Below, piece after piece: positions 1-10,580 of a DNA stretch of 64,000 bases; within the stretch, counting starts at the first letter, position 1, and each line of letters starts with the position of its first letter. The notes beneath the pieces are model-generated. The model did not search any database. It was not told where the DNA came from and was given only the letters and a program-made list of their open reading frames with translations. Both the position numbers and the translations under genes were made by a program. Source of the DNA: Mastigias papua (taxonomy: Eukaryota > Cnidaria > Scyphozoa > Rhizostomeae > Mastigiidae); the NCBI GenBank assembly GCA_964019165.1, contig OZ025268.1, positions 9,199,517 to 9,263,516 of the forward strand. Reading direction: 5' to 3'.

Positions 1-1699
1 TCCCAGAAATAATATTATTGAATTTCTACAAAAAAAAGTAAACGATTTCAAATGGGATGGAAACTATACGTGTCAGAGGGACACAATTATGGCAGACACT
101 TCCTGCTTATATAAAAAACACTATTTCCAAGAAAGACTTGGAAACAAACATTAGAAATTGGATTCCTTATGATAGCAAATGCGTCTGTGCCGATCCTGTA
201 TACCTTCATAGGGTTTTTTTATAACTTACGTCTTTTAAATCTGCTTGAAATCTTATAAAAGATACTTGTAACCCTAATCTTCTACATAAGTATTCGGTTT
301 ATTAGTTTTAACAGTTGGTTTAGATTAACTTCAATATATTTTATAGTATATAGCTACGCTAGCATCAACGTTAAATAAACTGGATAAATTATATTATTAT
401 ATATCATATTATTGGCTCAAAATCTAACCATTTATTTCTGATTTGGATGATTCACAACGGAAGTAGCAGAAAGAAACTGATATTCATAAATGAACACTAC
501 CAATCACTTACAAAGGCATCCAATCTAACACACGACATCTGATAGCTCAATGGGTCGCATGTTCGAATTCCATTCGGGCCAGTCTATTCCTCGCACTTTC
601 ATTGTAAAATTTTTCCAAAATCCAATTGTCATTCCAAGCTAGTTTTATATCACTTCAAAACGGCTAGATCCGTATTCTTACGTGAAAATAACATGTAGCT
701 GCCCTTGGCAACTCAATATTCAAATGCAAACTTCAAATACGATATCACTATTCAAAAACCCCCAACAATTTGAAAGAATTGGAGTTCCTATCTCATTGGT
801 CAATAACTCAGAGGATTCCTCTTACTGGGAAGGTACTAACAGCCAATCAAAATTTGTCCGCTATTCACCCAAAAACATGATGCCGTTAACACACGAATAG
901 GTCCCCCCATTGAGAAAGCCCCTCTTGAGTAACCCCTAGGCTAGAACCCCAGATTGTAAATAAGACGCCCTTGAATATGCGACAAAAAGAACGGGGGAAA
1001 CCTGCTGCTACCAAAAATCAAAAGCACTATAAACGGAATCTATTCTGTTCTGCTATTAGAACAGCAGTTTCGACATCATAACAAAAACTTATAATCTTGC
1101 ATTATCTGAAGAAAAAAGGAAAGACCAGGTTACAAATAAGGAGTTAGCTAAAATGCATATTGCAGATTAAGCTTATGTCTGCGTGAGATTGGATTTTTCC
1201 GCATATTAGATAATGTAAATAAACAAATAATCTACCCAAAATACCTGTAAATCGTTTAGCCCATTCTCAATTACCACATTTGAAATCATTGTCTTACACT
1301 ATTTCCAACAGTCGATGACTTTGTATCAGGAACAGCGCCAGTCTGTTTCGAGACATGTCCTTTTTCCATTCAAGCACAAAAATTGCTTTACTTCAAACAT
1401 AGAAGTCTAGTTCTTCCTACTGTTTCGTGTAAAATCTCTATTTCTGGTAAAATATGATGAACTAGATACCTGTATTGCCCGTATAAACTGACGTGTCACT
1501 TTCACTTGAACATAGGCGAGGAATATGATGCAACAGTAGTTCAACTTTCTGCTTGATCCATACATTTGCTTTTTGGACGAATTCAGTGGAGAGCTGAAGC
1601 AAAATAACACTAATAAGTATCATGCTGACAGAATGCTACAAGCCTGTAAAAGCTCCTTTATAAGAAAGTAAATGATGTCAACAAGATCTTACAACGAAC
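1..1699. other. Intergenic stretch without a recognised gene
   Basis: No open frame here looks coding: the longest are 67-72 codons with no recognisable motif and no convincing splice-flanked exon. The only structured piece is a tRNA-like fragment near 540-585, listed separately. The left window edge may cut a larger element or gene that I cannot see. Confidence 0.5.
540..585 (+). repeat. Possible tRNA-derived SINE head fragment
   Basis: The sequence TAGCTCAATGGGT resembles an RNA polymerase III A box and GTTCGAATTCC resembles a B box, as in tRNAs and tRNA-derived SINEs. The two boxes lie only about 10 bases apart, too close for a functional tRNA gene, so this would be an internally deleted fragment. 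The match is short and could be chance. Confidence 0.3.
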
Positions 1700-2207
1700 A
1701 ATTAGAATTTAAGGATGAAACCAACGACGAGTAGCATTGCATGATAAATCAGAAAAAACAGCCAGGTTCACAGATTTCAAATTTTCACTGACACATTAAC
1801 TATTGCCAAATTACTAACGAAGCCGTTATGATATGGCCTAATGGATTACTGACAAGGCCGTTATGACATAGCCTAAATGAACGTTCTGCGACGAGCTTGT
1901 ACCATCTACAGCTAATTTAAAAGGGAAAACATCGGGTTTTATACCCAGGAGTGAAAACAATATGAATATCTCATTGAATAAATGTACAAAAAAACAAAGG
2001 AAAATAAATGGATGTTAATAAGTAAACAGGCGGAATTTTCAAACTAAGCTATAAAACCCCATATTTTCCCTTTTAAACAAGCTGAAGATGGGACAAGCTC
2101 GCCTTGAAATGTTCTACTAGGCTATGTCATAATGGCTTCTGACTGCAATTTCTGATTTATTCTGCAATACTACTCGCCATTGCTTTCATCCTTAAATTCA
2201 TGACAAA
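1700..2207. repeat. Fold-back (long inverted repeat) element
   Basis: The left arm, from about 1704, reads GAATTTAAGGATGAAA, then a GACGAGTAG motif, AATAAATCAGAAA-like sequence and GTTATGACATAGCCTA. The reverse complement of about 2020-2205 gives the same series in the same order with scattered mismatches. The arms continue inward through a shared AAAAGGGAAAA block and meet near 1960-2040. Each arm is about 200-250 bases, so a transcript could fold into a long hairpin. No transposase frame lies inside, so this is a non-autonomous fold-back or MITE-like element. The exact ends and any target duplication were not determined. Confidence 0.65.
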
Positions 2208-2457
2208 GTTGCGCTCTCCCACTGACGGAACAATTAGAAAATGCTTTTAAATTCAATACCAAATTACAAAATTGCCAAGTATTCCATGTTCTATGTCATT
2301 TCTTTTAATGGTACTGTTGAAGCCATAATGCAAAGAAGTGACTCGTATCATTTCCCATACTGTACATGCACTCTAGTGATAAAAGTGCTCGAACTTTCGC
2401 TTAAGAATGGTGACCTAAGACTGCCATTAAACTGTAAACAGCAATTTTCTCAAAGTG

Positions 2458-3001
2458 CAGTCAACTCTCTGAACGCGGACACTTCTATAAAGCGGACACC
2501 TCGTTAAAACAGATACTTATTGAAAGTCCCTGCCAAAGTCAATAAAAAATGTTGCAATTTCGTTTTCTATAAAACGGACGCCTCGTCAAGACGGACAATC
2601 GACACTATTTCTTTGTCCCGAACCCACAAAACACTTCAAAGAGGCAGACAATATAAAATTAATGTTTCTTTGAAAACAATGATTTGAAGATACCGTTACA
2701 AACAGGATTACAAAACATGTCGCAAAGTGAATGTCACGCACTATATCTCTGAATTCAGTCTGCGGATTGCTTAAAGAAACATAATCCAGCGTCTCAAGCA
2801 GAAAAATATTAAAGACTACTTTTTTGAGCAAATGATTTTGCATAAACACTCCATTTGTTGAGTCACAACATTGAAGCGATGAAAACGCTTTTTGTAATTG
2901 AGCTCCTCCGCATTCAGATACAGCAAATTTCTATAAAGGGGATATATCTAGCGGACACTTCCTAAAAGTCCCAAGGGTGTCCGTTTTAGAGAGATTGGCT
3001 G
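2458..3001. mobile_element. Non-autonomous Tigger/pogo-like DNA transposon, GCGGACAC family
   Basis: The left end begins CAGTCAACTCTCTGAACG and the right end, reverse-complemented, begins CAGCCAATCTCTCTAAAAC. Each is followed by GCGGACAC or ACGGACAC motifs that recur inside near both ends (about 2470-2500, 2575-2600 and 2950-2990). CAG-starting termini with repeated internal motifs are typical of Tigger/pogo-related elements. The right flank is TA; the left flank is TG, so the expected TA duplication is degraded or my boundary is off. No transposase frame is left. The 5' and 3' halves seem asymmetric, suggesting internal deletion. Confidence 0.5.
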
Positions 3002-3639
3002 TATTTTGCGGGGAAAAGCTAATGACGTCAACAAATAAGGGTACCATACCAAAGTATATCATCAATTTTTACATTTGATGTTTCACAATTATTCAAAAAG
3101 TCAAGAAAAAGGAGAAACAGTGAAAAGCTGAGAATTAAGCAAACAAGAGCGAACCGCCATTAGGTTACCGCCACAAAATAATCAGGAAAGAAAATTTATA
3201 TCCTGAAAAAATCCAGTTTCTGAGAGCATGAGGAGAAGCTCAGTAACTCAAGGAATAGCAGAAAAACAAACGAGTAAGGTAGCAGTCACTAAGCATCAGT
3301 GGGAGGGAGGCGGGGGCAAATGGAGAAGTAGCTCAAAAATTTTTTTCCCCCAATCAAATATACAAAGATTACTTGGAGCCCACTTCTGAGGACTTGAAGT
3401 ATTTTGATACCCCAAATGCAAATAGGTTTGGATGCAAAAGCTAAAATTGTTACACACTTCAATAATAGCTGGCTATTATCTCGGTACCTGCCACAATACC
3501 GCTTCTAGTTTTTCCTGAAATTTTATTTTTACCCAGCTTGAGAGTTGCTATAAATATCACACCCCTGTACCAACATGCATCCAAATTTCAGACCACCAGC
3601 TCAGTTCCCTCCGCCCCGGTCTCCCCGATACTTAATGAT
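3002..3639. other. Intergenic stretch, nothing recognised
   Basis: A low-complexity, AT-rich segment between the GCGGACAC element and the ATCAC microsatellite. It has G-rich and C-rich runs near 3300-3350 but no frame, splice-flanked exon or repeat end that I can assign. Confidence 0.5.
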
Positions 3640-3647
3640 GACTACCA

Positions 3648-3976
3648 CCTAATATCACATCACATCACTTCACATCATATCATATCACATCACATCACTT
3701 CACATCATATCATATCATATCACATCACATCACATCACATCACATCACATTACATCACATCACATCATATCACATCACAGTACATCACATTACATCACGT
3801 CACATCACATCACATCACATTACATCACATCACATCATATTACATCACATCACATTACATCACATCACATTACATCACATCACATCACATCATATCATAT
3901 CATATCATATCATCATATCATATCATATCATATCATATCACATCACATCACATCACATCACATCACATCACATCAC
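3648..3976. repeat. ATCAC/ATCAT pentanucleotide microsatellite, left part
   Basis: About 330 bases of imperfect pentanucleotide repeat, mainly ATCAC with ATCAT, ATTAC and ATCAG variants. It resumes as ATCAC units at 10113, directly after the 3' LTR of BEL element A, so the array was one locus before the insertion. A frame through it codes for a repeating Ile-Thr-Ser-His-His peptide, which is a by-product of the repeat and not a gene. Confidence 0.95.
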
Positions 3977-4357
3977 TGTTTCCTTGAATGAACTCTAATT
4001 ATGATTATGATTGATGATTTCCATATTTGGACACTCAGAGCGCGTGTTGTTAAAAAACGTTGTGCTACACGGGAAGCAAGATACGAGGAATAAGTCTGAT
4101 TACTGCTGTTATTAATGATAATTATAAAGGACTTCTACGGAATCACCATTAAGTAAGTTTATATATTGATTGTCCTCGCTAGTTCATGTTTTGTTTTATT
4201 TCCGTTCGTTATGTTTATTGCTGTTACACTAGGCCAGAGATTTACATTTTACTAATTTGTATTTTTATTCACTTTATTTCAGATCGAATAGATTATTAGT
4301 TTATTAGTTTATACGATCCAGTGTTTCATTGGAGTCCTTTATCTGTATAACGATACA
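3977..4357 (+). repeat. 5' LTR of BEL/Pao element A
   Basis: This 381-base direct repeat starts TGTTTCCTTGAATG and ends CGATACA, and is matched base for base, as far as I can read, by 9732-10112. It follows the TG...CA rule and is flanked outside by ATCAC. It holds a GTAAGT site near 4155 and a pyrimidine-rich stretch ending TTTCAG near 4283, which could act as a 5'-UTR intron. No clear TGG primer-binding site follows the LTR. Confidence 0.95.
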
Positions 4358-4400
4358 CAAAATTCGATTTAATGATTCGTCGAAGCATCTGGATAAGAAA

Positions 4401-7400
4401 ATGCCCGACGAAGCACAGTTGAAACGAGCGAAGGTAGAGAGGAGGACAGCGAAAGCAGCATTTACGAGAGCAGTGAAAGCTTTAGAGCACGTTATTGCAA
4501 ACAACAGACCACGGGTAGAAATAACAGCTATACTGAATAAACTACAAGGAGCGTTTGAGAACTTAATCGGAAAGCATGAAGAATTTGCTAGTTTAGTCGA
4601 GGATGACGAAGAATACGATAAGGAAGAGAAATGGCTTGCAGAATGTCAGGATGTGTTCATGGAAACTGAAACTAGGGCGAAAATCTGTATTGATAAAATG
4701 ACGGAAAATACATTAACTGGAAATAAAGATGAAGAACTGGAAAAGCCATCTGAAAGTTCGGAAATTCCCCATGATGGAACCCTCAGTGGAAACCCACAAG
4801 TATCTGATGTCAATGAGAATGCAAATAGTGTAATACAAGAAGAGGCGGGCACTGTTGACACAATTAACGTAACTGATGAAACTGAACAATATCCAGCATC
4901 TGAAGGGCAACACAGAAGACAAGATAATGACAGTTCTATTAAAGACCAGCAATATTGTGGGTTTAAGCTAGAAAAACCGAAATTGCCGTCATTCTCAGGT
5001 GATGTGCGGGAATATGCAATTTTCCGGTCTGACTTCAAGCATGCAATCGAGGCCAGGTATACTAAGAGGGATGCGATAACAATGCTGCGCACATGTTTGA
5101 AAGACAAACCTTTGGAATTGATAAAAGGAATTGGCAGTGATTATGAGGCTGCATGGAGTTATTTGGATGCGATTTACGGTGACCCGCGCTTCGTATCAGA
5201 TACAGTTACACAGGATATTATGAAGTTTAAACCCCTTAATGATGGCGAGGATGCTCGTTTCTGTGATTTAGTGCACCTTGTGAATCGCAGCTACAACACA
5301 CTAAAGGAAGTTGGAATACCAAGTGACATGAACAATAGTCATATGCTGTCGATTATTGAGCAGAAAATGTGCGCCGACGACAGGAAAATATGGGCGAGAG
5401 AACTAGAGCGAGAAAAGAAGACTCCAACATTACAAGCACTTTTGTCGTGGATGACCGTGGAGATGAAATCACGCATGCGCGCCACAGCACCGATTAGAGC
5501 AACTGCAATTCAGAGACGTTTAGTTCACCATGTAAGTACTGATAGCAGTAGCAGAAACTTACCAACAAGGCATAAATGCTGGATTTGTTTGAACTCTGCA
5601 CACTGGCCAGATCAATGTCAGAAATTTGCCCTGCTTAGCATTGATGATCGTTACAGAATTGCGAAGGAAAATAGAGTCTGCTTTAGCTGCTTGAAAAAAG
5701 CTGGGAAAGATCATAAGGCTTCAAATTGCAGCAGAAGGCAACAATGCCCCAAACTTGACAATGGCATACAATGTACTAGCTTTCACCATCAACTTCTGCA
5801 CAAGACTAAACCAGTTCAGATCGGTATTGCTACAGCAATTGACGAAAGTGAAGCAGTTTTGCCCATTATCTCAGCAAATCTCTCCAATTCAAGTGGGTTT
5901 TTTAAAAGAGCAAACGTGCTATTGGATTCCGGTGCACAGATCAGCTTGATACGCCAAGACACTGCTGCAACTCTAGGATTACAAGGCCAGAATGTTACAG
6001 TCTCAATTACGAAAATCGGCGGAGAAGAGGAAACAATAAAGACCAAAAGGTATACAGTAGCGATTTCATCGGTTGATGGAAATAGGCAATACTCAGTAAA
6101 AGCAATCGGCATTCCAGTCATCAGTGATGATATAAAGTCCATCAATACGTCAAGTTGTTCTGAGCTGTTTGGACTTCAAGGGCAGAAATTCCACAGAGGA
6201 CGAGGCCATGTTGATTTACTGATTGGCATTGATCATGCACACATGCATTCAGGGGAGACAAAACAGGCTGATCATCTTGTGGCTCGACACTCTCCTCTAG
6301 GATGGGTACTTTTTGGGAGTAGACCAGGTAAAAAATTAGACGCAATGCACATTCTTCATGTTAAATATGCTGTCCCAGTTGATCTCACTGATTTTTGGAC
6401 AACTGAGTCAATGGGAGTAAACGTAAAAGGGTGTGTTTGCAGTGCAGATAAACTGAGTCAAGTTGAGAGAGATGAAGCCAAGATAATAGAAGATTCTTGT
6501 GTGAAAGTCAAAGACCAATGGATGATGTCATATCCATGGAAAAGAGATCCAAATGAACTACCTGATAACAAACAACTAGCAGTTAAGCGTTTAGAGTCTA
6601 TAGAGCGACGACTGAAGCAGAATCCTGATCATGCAAAGGCTTATGACAATCAGATGAAAGAAATGAATGAAATGAAATTCTCGAGAAAACTAACAGAAAT
6701 GGAAATGAGAGACTACACGGGTCCTGTACACTATGTCCCTCACCATGCTGTGCTGAGACCAGACAAAAAAAGCACACCTGTGAGAATTGTATTCAATTCG
6801 TCTTCAGTGTTTGCAGGTCATAGACTGAACGATTACTGGCTGAAGGGTCCTGATCTGCTAAACAATATATTTGGAATAGCTCTCCGCTTCAGAGAAAGCC
6901 AAGTGGCATTGATGGGTGACATTTCAAAGATGTATCATCGAATACTGATTCCAGAGAAAGATCAGCATGTACACAGATTCCTTTGGCGTAACTGTGAAAC
7001 AGAAAGAGAGCCAGATGTGTATGTAAAGACGGTACTAACGTTCGGTGACAAACCTGCTCCCGCAATGGCACAGATTGCATTGAGAAAGACAGCACAGGAG
7101 AGTAAAAATCTGAAGCCAGAGGCAGCTAAGGTGCTTACAGAAAACGTATACATGGACGATATTTGCGAATCTGTGGAAACAGTAGAAGAGGCAAAAAAAC
7201 TTGCAGAGGACATTGACATTGTCCTAAAGAGTGGAGGTTTTCAAGTGAAAGGTTGGATGTCAAACAAAATTCTGAATGAGGAGAATCAAGATGCAAATGA
7301 ACTGAAAGGTAATGTGGAAGAAAAGGTACTTGGAATATCTTGGAACAGAGAGGCTGACACATTATCATGTCAAATTGAGTCGAAATTAACGAGTCCAAAT

Positions 7401-9683
7401 GATGAAAATGAGCAGTTCAAGGAGTTGAAGATGACTAAAAGAAACTTGTTAAGTGAAATTGCAAAGATCTATGATCCTATTGGATTTGCTGCTGCGTTCA
7501 TTATTAGATTGAAAATTGGCCTACAAAAGCTGTGGCAAATTGGAATTGACTGGGATGATGAAATTCCACAAGAACTACAAAGTGATTGGGTTGAACTGTT
7601 CATGGAAATGAAGAACATAAACAACATTTGCTTTAAGAGATCTCTGATGACAGCTGATGCTGCAGAAAGACCTTCTTTATGCATATTTTCAGACGCATCA
7701 CAAGAGGCTTTTGGTGCTTGTGCTTACATTCGTCAGAAAACTAAAGATGGGAGATTCGATGTAAGATTTATCACTGCAAAATCAAGAGTGGCACCTCTGA
7801 AACAGCTAACAATACCACGACTAGAATTGCAAGCTGCTGTTCTCGCGTCACGATTGGCAAAGACAATCCAAGAAGAGTCTAGAATAAATTTCAATGGAGT
7901 AACGTTCTTTACCGATAGCATGATAACACTCGGCTGGATTCAAAGCCATTCACGCAATTACAAGCCATTTGTGTCAGCAAGAATAGGGGAAATTCAGAGC
8001 AATTCGAATCCAAATCAATGGAGATACATATCAAGTGAAGACAATGTAGCTGACGACCTATCAAGAGGAATCAGTGTGCAAGAACTGAGTGGAAGATGGA
8101 TGAATGGCCCAGAATTCCTAAGATTACCAGAAGAGTTTTGGCAAGTGAAATCTACATCCATGCCATTGAAAGAAGATGAAGAGCGTCGTCATGTAAAGAA
8201 TGTTGGTTCAGTTAACTTTGTAGGGGCTGAAAGCTTAATTGACTATGAGAGATTTTCAAGTTGGAGAAAACTAATCCGAGTCATAGCATGGATAAAGAGA
8301 CTAGCAAAGAATATCAGATTACGACAATACAGATCAAATTCTGAAAGGAAGTACTTAACACCTGAAGAACTACATGAAGCAGAGATATTTTTGATTAAAG
8401 ACGCGCAAAAGTTATTACATGATAGGGTGAAGAAAGGCGAATTTAAGTCACTGAGTCCATTCACAGACGAAAAGGGAATTATCAGAGTCGGAGGCAGAGT
8501 CGACAAAGCAATAGTATCCTATGACATGAAACATCCAGTGCTTCTGCCAAACGAGCATAGAATCTCGCTATTGATTACAAGACAGGTGCATCAGTTTGGG
8601 CATTCGGGTGTAGCAACGACAACAGCCAAAGTGAGGAGAAAGTACTGGGTTCTGAAAGGGAATAAAATCAGCAAATCTGTCAAATACAGATGCAAGTTTT
8701 GCAGAGAGATGTCCCATTTGGCTGAAGAGCAAATGATGGCAAATCTTCCTTCTATTCGACTGGCACCACAAACACCCCCATTTTACTACACATCATGTGA
8801 CTACTTCGGACCCTACAATGTCAGAATTGGACGCAACAAAACAACTAAACATTATGGTGTTATCTTTACATGTCTCAACACGAGAGCCGTACACCTAGAG
8901 CTGGCAATGGATTATTCCACGGTGGAGTTTCTGCAGGTTCTTCGACGATTCTTCTGCATTAGAGGATTTCCAGCAGTAATTCTTAGTGACAATGGTTCCC
9001 AAATGGTTGGTGCAGAACGAGTTTTGCGAGAAATGGTACAAGGGCTAAGTATTGATAAGCTCCAAGAGTATTGTTCTGAACGAGGAATTAATTGGATTTT
9101 CATCACACCAGCAGCACCTCATCAAAACGGTTGTTCAGAGGCACTTGTGAAAAGTTGCAAAAGGGCACTAAAGATTGCCATTGGAGATCAAGTTCTGAGA
9201 CCTTTTGAACTTTATACTTGTTTGCTGGAGGTTGGAAACTTGCTGAATCAACGCCCAATCGGACGAATTCCAAATGACCCTGATGATGGAGCATTTTTAT
9301 GCCCAAATGATCTCCTCTTGGGACGAGCAACAGTAGAAGTACCACAAGGTCCATTTAACGAAATGCGGAACCCACATCAGAGAGTAGAATTGGTACAACA
9401 GATTGTAAACTCGTTTTGGAAAAGGTGGACAAGAGACGTTTTTCCATCACTTGTTCCTCAAAAGAAATGGCACACAGATAAGCGCAATGTACAAAAGGAT
9501 GATATTGTCATAGTTGAAGACATAAACGCAATCAGGGGTAAATGGAGAATAGGACGGATCATAGAAGTATTCCCTGGATCAGACGGACGAGTTCGAAATG
9601 TAAAAGTAAAGACAGCTTCCGGAATATATTATCGACCGATAAGAAAAATTGTAGTACTGCAACCAGCAGAAGGATACGATTGA
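4401..9683 (+). CDS. Gag-Pol polyprotein of BEL/Pao element A
   Basis: Single 1760-residue polyprotein for retrotransposition. I chose the ATG at 4401, the first after the LTR; the frame is open upstream into the LTR but without an ATG. Order: coiled-coil-rich N-terminus; DUF1759-type Gag (about 200-370); zinc knuckles starting at Cys393 and Cys427; aspartic protease with DSGA at 509-512; reverse transcriptase with YMDD at 917-920; RNase H with its first Asp near 1098; integrase with an H2C2 zinc finger (from His1397) and catalytic D1467, D1530 and E1580; and a C-terminal DUF5641-like segment with FWKRW. This order (protease, RT, RNase H, integrase) is standard for BEL/Pao. All catalytic residues I checked are present. 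No envelope frame follows; the stop lies 48 bases before the 3' LTR. Confidence 0.95.
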   Translation: MPDEAQLKRAKVERRTAKAAFTRAVKALEHVIANNRPRVEITAILNKLQGAFENLIGKHEEFASLVEDDEEYDKEEKWLAECQDVFMETETRAKICIDKMTENTLTGNKDEELEKPSESSEIPHDGTLSGNPQVSDVNENANSVIQEEAGTVDTINVTDETEQYPASEGQHRRQDNDSSIKDQQYCGFKLEKPKLPSFSGDVREYAIFRSDFKHAIEARYTKRDAITMLRTCLKDKPLELIKGIGSDYEAAWSYLDAIYGDPRFVSDTVTQDIMKFKPLNDGEDARFCDLVHLVNRSYNTLKEVGIPSDMNNSHMLSIIEQKMCADDRKIWARELEREKKTPTLQALLSWMTVEMKSRMRATAPIRATAIQRRLVHHVSTDSSSRNLPTRHKCWICLNSAHWPDQCQKFALLSIDDRYRIAKENRVCFSCLKKAGKDHKASNCSRRQQCPKLDNGIQCTSFHHQLLHKTKPVQIGIATAIDESEAVLPIISANLSNSSGFFKRANVLLDSGAQISLIRQDTAATLGLQGQNVTVSITKIGGEEETIKTKRYTVAISSVDGNRQYSVKAIGIPVISDDIKSINTSSCSELFGLQGQKFHRGRGHVDLLIGIDHAHMHSGETKQADHLVARHSPLGWVLFGSRPGKKLDAMHILHVKYAVPVDLTDFWTTESMGVNVKGCVCSADKLSQVERDEAKIIEDSCVKVKDQWMMSYPWKRDPNELPDNKQLAVKRLESIERRLKQNPDHAKAYDNQMKEMNEMKFSRKLTEMEMRDYTGPVHYVPHHAVLRPDKKSTPVRIVFNSSSVFAGHRLNDYWLKGPDLLNNIFGIALRFRESQVALMGDISKMYHRILIPEKDQHVHRFLWRNCETEREPDVYVKTVLTFGDKPAPAMAQIALRKTAQESKNLKPEAAKVLTENVYMDDICESVETVEEAKKLAEDIDIVLKSGGFQVKGWMSNKILNEENQDANELKGNVEEKVLGISWNREADTLSCQIESKLTSPNDENEQFKELKMTKRNLLSEIAKIYDPIGFAAAFIIRLKIGLQKLWQIGIDWDDEIPQELQSDWVELFMEMKNINNICFKRSLMTADAAERPSLCIFSDASQEAFGACAYIRQKTKDGRFDVRFITAKSRVAPLKQLTIPRLELQAAVLASRLAKTIQEESRINFNGVTFFTDSMITLGWIQSHSRNYKPFVSARIGEIQSNSNPNQWRYISSEDNVADDLSRGISVQELSGRWMNGPEFLRLPEEFWQVKSTSMPLKEDEERRHVKNVGSVNFVGAESLIDYERFSSWRKLIRVIAWIKRLAKNIRLRQYRSNSERKYLTPEELHEAEIFLIKDAQKLLHDRVKKGEFKSLSPFTDEKGIIRVGGRVDKAIVSYDMKHPVLLPNEHRISLLITRQVHQFGHSGVATTTAKVRRKYWVLKGNKISKSVKYRCKFCREMSHLAEEQMMANLPSIRLAPQTPPFYYTSCDYFGPYNVRIGRNKTTKHYGVIFTCLNTRAVHLELAMDYSTVEFLQVLRRFFCIRGFPAVILSDNGSQMVGAERVLREMVQGLSIDKLQEYCSERGINWIFITPAAPHQNGCSEALVKSCKRALKIAIGDQVLRPFELYTCLLEVGNLLNQRPIGRIPNDPDDGAFLCPNDLLLGRATVEVPQGPFNEMRNPHQRVELVQQIVNSFWKRWTRDVFPSLVPQKKWHTDKRNVQKDDIVIVEDINAIRGKWRIGRIIEVFPGSDGRVRNVKVKTASGIYYRPIRKIVVLQPAEGYD

Positions 9684-9718
9684 CTTATGCTTGATTTTTG
9701 CTAAGGACCATGCCCTTA

Positions 9719-9731
9719 TCGGGGGGGAGGA
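9719..9731 (+). other. Polypurine tract of BEL element A
   Basis: A run of Gs followed by AGGA directly precedes the TG of the 3' LTR. This is where plus-strand DNA synthesis of an LTR element is expected to prime. Confidence 0.75.
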
Positions 9732-10112
9732 TGTTTCCTTGAATGAACTCTAATTATGATTATGATTGATGATTTCCATATTTGGACACTCAGAGCGCGT
9801 GTTGTTAAAAAACGTTGTGCTACACGGGAAGCAAGATACGAGGAATAAGTCTGATTACTGCTGTTATTAATGATAATTATAAAGGACTTCTACGGAATCA
9901 CCATTAAGTAAGTTTATATATTGATTGTCCTCGCTAGTTCATGTTTTGTTTTATTTCCGTTCGTTATGTTTATTGCTGTTACACTAGGCCAGAGATTTAC
10001 ATTTTACTAATTTGTATTTTTATTCACTTTATTTCAGATCGAATAGATTATTAGTTTATTAGTTTATACGATCCAGTGTTTCATTGGAGTCCTTTATCTG
10101 TATAACGATACA
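9732..10112 (+). repeat. 3' LTR of BEL/Pao element A
   Basis: A 381-base copy of 3977-4357 with no difference found by eye. It ends CGATACA, followed at once by ATCAC units of the host microsatellite. Confidence 0.95.
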
Positions 10113-10217
10113 ATCACATCACATCACATCACATCACATCACATCACATCACATCACATCACATCACATCACATCACATCACATCACATCACATCACATC
10201 ACATCACATTACATCAA
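10113..10217. repeat. ATCAC microsatellite, right part
   Basis: About 20 ATCAC units, almost perfect, with one ATTAC variant near the end. It continues the array at 3648-3976 that BEL element A splits. It is more homogeneous than the left part. Confidence 0.95.
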
Positions 10218-10378
10218 ATTCCAGGGGAGGAAACGGCAACTGGAGTAGAGTGGAAAACAAGCCATAAATGAGGTCCTTTACAATTGATCCTTAACAACCA
10301 AAACTACAACAGTGCACTAGGGAAGTATTGTCAACCTGCCTGTACATTTCCGTACAGGAGAAAAACGACAATGCTTAC

Positions 10379-10462
10379 CTTGCCATCTGGGAAGCTTCTA
10401 CAGACTTGTCCATAGTCTGGAAATGAATTTTCTATGTAGCGATTTGAGGCCATAGCTTGCAG
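10379..10462 (-). CDS. Candidate coding exon of an unidentified minus-strand gene
   Basis: Read on the minus strand, TTACTTGCAG precedes an 84-base open segment that ends in AAG followed by GTAAGC, so both splice sites look good. From an internal ATG at 10453 it encodes 25 residues ending SFPDGK. The ending recalls the start of the FAM194/ERICH6 C-terminal domain, but that is a memory-based guess on very few residues. Downstream exons would lie at lower coordinates, beyond BEL element A or off the window; I found none. It could also be a chance open segment. Confidence 0.35.
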
Positions 10463-10580
10463 CTGCAAGTAAATATTTATTTAATTACAACTAGTGAAGA
10501 AAGCAAACCTGGTAATGATAAGCGGAAAGGAAGATTTACAAAATGGCACATTGGCAAACTAAATTATTCATGAGAATCAT

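Larger units (their letters stand above)
3977..10112 (+). mobile_element. BEL/Pao LTR retrotransposon A, complete and apparently intact
   Basis: A full element of 6136 bases: LTR, one gag-pol frame, a G-rich polypurine tract (about 9719-9731), LTR. The 5-base ATCAC on the left (3972-3976) and right (10113-10117) is the expected BEL/Pao target duplication, though the ATCAC array makes it impossible to tell from the repeat itself. The LTRs look identical and the 1760-codon frame has no stop, so the insertion is probably very recent and may still be active. It lies on the plus strand and interrupts the microsatellite rather than a gene. Confidence 0.95.

Noticed and set aside
540..585. Functional tRNA gene
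   Set aside because: A- and B-box-like motifs are too close together, and no cloverleaf can be drawn.
3538..3987. 149-codon frame rich in Ile-Thr-Ser-His-His
   Set aside because: It is a translation of the ATCAC microsatellite, has no ATG start, and ends in the LTR of BEL element A.
4358..4400. Primer-binding site for BEL element A
   Set aside because: No TGG complementary to a tRNA CCA end directly follows the LTR; the TGG at about 4389 is too far away to claim.
3648..10217. CRISPR-like regular repeats
   Set aside because: The units are contiguous pentanucleotides without spacers, in a eukaryotic genome.
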